DNA from: Planctomycetes bacterium GWF2_50_10
GTDB taxonomy: Bacteria; Planctomycetota; Phycisphaerae; Sedimentisphaerales; GWF2-50-10
DNA: 6,387 bases
Assembly (NCBI GenBank): GCA_001824635.1
Contig: MHYB01000028.1
Span: forward strand, 1-6,387
Direction of reading: 5' to 3'
Shown here: piece after piece, positions 4,380-6,387 of the stretch
Numbering within the stretch: position 1 is the stretch's first letter
How the letters are laid out: each line of letters starts with the position of its first letter
Program-made: the position numbers and the translations under genes
Notes under the pieces: model-generated
What the model saw: only the letters and a program-made list of their open reading frames with translations
Told to the model about the DNA's origin: nothing
Database searches by the model: none

Positions 4380-5720
4380 TCAGCACAACGGCCGACCCGC
4401 TTTTTGGATCAGTGCCTGGTATCCATAGTGCATAATCAGGTTATCCAGCAGCACCATAGCCGTAAAATTCTCCGCCACCGGCCAGATACGCGCAACAATC
4501 GTCGGGTCACGACGCGTTATTGCCGCCAGTGCCTTGTTTTCAAGCGTGTACTTATCAACCGTCATCTGGGGTTTTGCTATCGTCGGCGTGGGTTTTACAG
4601 CCAGCCGAACGACTATCGGCTCGCCCGTCGCCAACCCTCCAGTAATGCCACCCGCCTGGTTGGTCTTAAACCGCACCTTGCCGTCCTGCGAATACATCTG
4701 GTCGTTGGACTGTATGCCGGTCATATCCTTTACACCAAAGCCAGCCCCAACCTCTATGCCTTTAACCGCCCCGATACCCAGCATCATGCCAAGCTGGGCA
4801 TCAAGCTTCTGGAATACGGGTTCGCCCATCCCGGCGGGTACGCCCGTGGCTACAACTTCAACAACCCCGCCGGACGAATCACCCTCTGCCGTTATCCTGT
4901 TGCAGGCGGTGAGCATTTCCTCTGCGGCAGCGAAATCGGGGCAGTTGATGACGGAATGGACTCCGTATTTTTCCCTTATCGCCTGGGCGGGCATGTGTAC
5001 GGCGGTATCGCGGATCTTATCTATATCATTCTCGATCTGGGTGAAAACCGCGGTCTTTTCCAGAAAACGCATGTCCATGTTCACACGGTTCTGGACGTAA
5101 ACATATTGATAGAACGGGTCCAGATCGGCCCTCATCCTCTTATAGTTCTCGGTATAGGCGAGTATATGGGCAAAGTCCATATCCGGGCAGCGAATGGATG
5201 CCGCTTCGCGGACAAAGGCGAATACCTCAATGCCGCATCTTTTGAGTATCTTTTTGGCTATATAACCCGCCCCGACTATCGCGGCAGTGTACCTGCCGGA
5301 GAAAATGCCCGCCCCAATAGCGTCGTCATCCGGACCATATTTCATAAAACTGGCATAAGAAGCATGGCCGGGCCGAGGTGTGCGGTTTGTATCCTGGTAC
5401 TGCTTGACATGCACGAAATGGCGGTCAAGGTTGGGGATTAGCAGGGTTATCGGGGTGCCATTGGTGTGGTTCTTGTTATCCGCACCTTCAATGGTATCGG
5501 CGGCGTTCAGGCCGGTATACAGGATAGGCAGGTCGGGCTCCTTGCGGGGTGACGAAAGCTCATCCGCGCCCGGCTTTCGCAGCAGCAGATCGCCGTAAAG
5601 TTCCTGTTCAGTTAAGAGCATACCCGCGGGTGCGCCCTGGATGTGGGCGGTAAGGCCCTCCTGATAAGACCCGCCTGCGATAGCTACCTGGAACAACTTG
5701 CCTAAACTGCAGCCAAACAT
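4380..5720 (-). CDS. aroC: Chorismate synthase homologue with altered active site
   Basis: This 446-residue protein is clearly homologous to chorismate synthase, which converts 5-enolpyruvylshikimate-3-phosphate to chorismate using reduced FMN at the end of the shikimate pathway. Family signatures are the N-terminal LGKLFQV, PAGMLLTE, RPGHA (116-120), AGYIAKK (151-157), GVPAGMGEPVFQKLD (293-307), GAVKGIEVGAGF (317-328), NQAGGITGG (354-362), KPT (376-378) and RRDP (403-406). Retained key residues are His119 (second catalytic His) and Asp405. Lost residues include the first catalytic His: GESHG reads GGSYQ (16-20), with Tyr19 in its place. GGGRSSARET reads GAGIFSGRYT (136-145), and NHAGG reads NQAGG. 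It is longer than usual (about 350-400), mainly through extra sequence within about 172-282. The frame is intact, so it is not an obvious pseudogene. It may be a neofunctionalised paralogue rather than the housekeeping enzyme. The start is set by a strong ribosome-binding site. Confidence 0.82.
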   Translation of the reverse strand: MFGCSLGKLFQVAIAGGSYQEGLTAHIQGAPAGMLLTEQELYGDLLLRKPGADELSSPRKEPDLPILYTGLNAADTIEGADNKNHTNGTPITLLIPNLDRHFVHVKQYQDTNRTPRPGHASYASFMKYGPDDDAIGAGIFSGRYTAAIVGAGYIAKKILKRCGIEVFAFVREAASIRCPDMDFAHILAYTENYKRMRADLDPFYQYVYVQNRVNMDMRFLEKTAVFTQIENDIDKIRDTAVHMPAQAIREKYGVHSVINCPDFAAAEEMLTACNRITAEGDSSGGVVEVVATGVPAGMGEPVFQKLDAQLGMMLGIGAVKGIEVGAGFGVKDMTGIQSNDQMYSQDGKVRFKTNQAGGITGGLATGEPIVVRLAVKPTPTIAKPQMTVDKYTLENKALAAITRRDPTIVARIWPVAENFTAMVLLDNLIMHYGYQALIQKAGRPLC

Positions 5721-5725
5721 AAAAA

Positions 5726-5731
5726 CCTCCT
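5726..5731 (-). promoter_or_regulatory. Strong ribosome-binding site of the chorismate synthase-like gene
   Basis: On the minus strand this reads AGGAGG, a full Shine-Dalgarno core, five bases before ATG (5720-5718). It fixes the start codon and argues that the gene is translated. Confidence 0.85.
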
Positions 5732-5814
5732 AAAAACAGGGCCCCGCAAATATACATAGAAAATGCTAACAGGAAAAGGGAAAATTGAGAAAGCATGAAA
5801 TCACCGCGGTTTTG

Positions 5815-5823
5815 TGCTAAAAT
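5815..5823 (+). promoter_or_regulatory. Possible extended -10 promoter for the right-end gene
   Basis: TGCTAAAAT (5815-5823) matches the extended -10 form TGnTATAAT with one mismatch. It differs from the TGCTATAAT at 504-512 by a single base. No good -35 lies 16-18 nt upstream (ATGAAA at 5795-5800); the TTGAGA at 5785-5790 is too far away. The start site would fall near 5830, giving a leader of about 15 nt that barely includes the ribosome-binding site. Confidence 0.35.
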
Positions 5824-5829
5824 GGCCGC

Positions 5830-5836
5830 AAAGGAA
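5830..5836 (+). promoter_or_regulatory. Ribosome-binding site of the right-end gene
   Basis: AAAGGAA lies about nine bases before ATG 5845. It supports this ATG over the out-of-frame ATG at 5822, which opens only 42 codons. Confidence 0.6.
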
Positions 5837-5844
5837 CCGAATTT

Positions 5845-6387
5845 ATGGATAATGACAAGCTGGAAAAATATTCGTCCGCCATCACGCTTTCAGATATGGA
5901 AGTATTCGTATTTCCACAGCTCATGTACGCCCTTCTGCTGGCGAATGTAATAAGCCCGGCAATATGGCGGTGGCGGGAGCTGGAAACTTTCAAAAAGCTG
6001 GCCAAAAAATCCCCACTCAAGAAGTTCATGCGCATGAAGCAGTTCATCATGGACCAGTACGAGTTTAACCTGGACCTGGAGACGTGGGGCCTCACCAGCA
6101 AGAGCATGGAACTGGCCAGATTCGAAAAATATATCTCCGCCGGGCAGATAGCCCAGAGTAACGGCCTTTTCGGCTACGAGGGCGACAAGTACTATTTTGA
6201 TGTGGATATCCGCAAGCACTTCGGCCTCGACGCCTACGACTCAGACGTGATACCGTACTGGAAAACGGAGACGGTCGAGGCGATGGACGCGTTTCGCTTC
6301 AAAAAAGGCTATAAAACAGGTGCCGGCGAATGCGTCTCCCTTTCGTCGCTGTATATGGCAGCGGCTTTTGTAGTCTGCGGCATACCT
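5845..6387 (+). CDS. Uncharacterised protein, possible transglutaminase-like (5' partial, runs off the edge)
   Basis: The frame is open for 181 codons from ATG 5845 to the window edge, with clear G/C preference at third positions. The N-terminal part is helical in character. A hydrophobic stretch at about 20-41 (VFVFPQLMYALLLANVISPAIW) is followed by a basic segment, KKLAKKSPLKKFMRMKQ. The middle is rich in acidic and aromatic residues, for example DKYYFDVDIRKHFGLDAYD. The last segment, GAGECVSLSSLYMAAAFVVC plus GIP (159-181), resembles the Cys-helix segment of transglutaminase/cysteine-protease-like folds (G-x-C-x-x-x-[AS]-x-L-x-x-x-L...GIPA), making Cys163 a candidate nucleophile. The His and Asp expected further on would lie outside the window, so the assignment is tentative. 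There is no signal peptide, and the hydrophobic stretch may be buried rather than transmembrane. The gene is divergent from the chorismate synthase-like gene. Confidence 0.75.
   Translation, partial: MDNDKLEKYSSAITLSDMEVFVFPQLMYALLLANVISPAIWRWRELETFKKLAKKSPLKKFMRMKQFIMDQYEFNLDLETWGLTSKSMELARFEKYISAGQIAQSNGLFGYEGDKYYFDVDIRKHFGLDAYDSDVIPYWKTETVEAMDAFRFKKGYKTGAGECVSLSSLYMAAAFVVCGIP

Larger units (their letters stand above)
5721..5844. other. Divergent intergenic region between the chorismate synthase-like gene and the right-end gene
   Basis: These 124 nt must hold the 5' signals of both divergent genes unless one belongs to a longer transcript. For the minus strand there is an AT-rich TATATT-like element around 5750, but no good -35. 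For the plus strand there is an extended -10 at 5815-5823. An 8-bp palindrome ACCGCGGT (5803-5810) lies just upstream of that -10 and could be an operator, but a palindrome this short may occur by chance. Confidence 0.5.

Noticed and set aside
4359..5441. Long open frame of 360 codons on the plus strand opposite the chorismate synthase-like gene.
   Set aside because: It is antisense to a frame with unmistakable family motifs. Its translation is Arg/His-rich with no recognisable domain, and it lacks a ribosome-binding site. The opposite strand explains it fully.
5822..5950. Alternative ATG at 5822 for the right-end gene.
   Set aside because: It is out of frame with the long open frame and stops after 42 codons. 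The ATG at 5845 has a better-spaced AAAGGA site.

Overview
The window most likely comes from a member of the Planctomycetota, close to Phycisphaerae/Sedimentisphaerales. The main clue is a long secreted protein of GLUG-type repeats that ends in the degenerate dockerin-like tail ('DFxxLAxYW' ... 'DFQDI...NWL') common in that group. Gene spacing is loose, base composition is moderate, and the intergenic DNA is full of short-period repeats. This assignment is an inference, because no rRNA or other phylogenetic marker is present.

Layout. Positions 1-87 (+) are probably the last 28 codons of an unidentified gene, followed by a hairpin. Positions 88-645 carry no convincing gene. They hold a nine-unit array of a 9-nt repeat (301-380), a perfect 9-bp hairpin (431-455) and a good extended -10 promoter (484-512) that leads through a leader of about 125 nt into the next gene. 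Positions 646-4065 (+) encode a 1139-residue secreted protein: signal peptide, GLUG module 1, a PASTA domain, GLUG modules 2 and 3, and a dockerin-like C-terminus. Positions 4066-4379 lie between convergent genes and are C/A-rich and almost G-free on the plus strand, with two heptamer arrays of nearly the same unit and an imperfect 19-21-bp direct repeat.

Positions 4380-5720 (-) encode a 446-residue chorismate synthase homologue. It keeps the fold signatures but lacks several of the family's most invariant active-site residues. After a 124-nt divergent intergenic region, positions 5845-6387 (+) hold the first 181 codons of an unrecognised protein. It runs off the edge just after a Cys motif that resembles the nucleophile segment of transglutaminase-like proteins.

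The genes do not form an evident pathway. The GLUG/PASTA/dockerin-like protein is a surface or secreted structural protein. The chorismate synthase-like gene and the truncated gene are divergently transcribed from a short shared region and might be co-regulated. The most promising candidate for new biology is the chorismate synthase-like protein, with its changed catalytic site and its extra internal segment of about 60 residues. No multi-gene defence, mobile-element or CRISPR system is visible.
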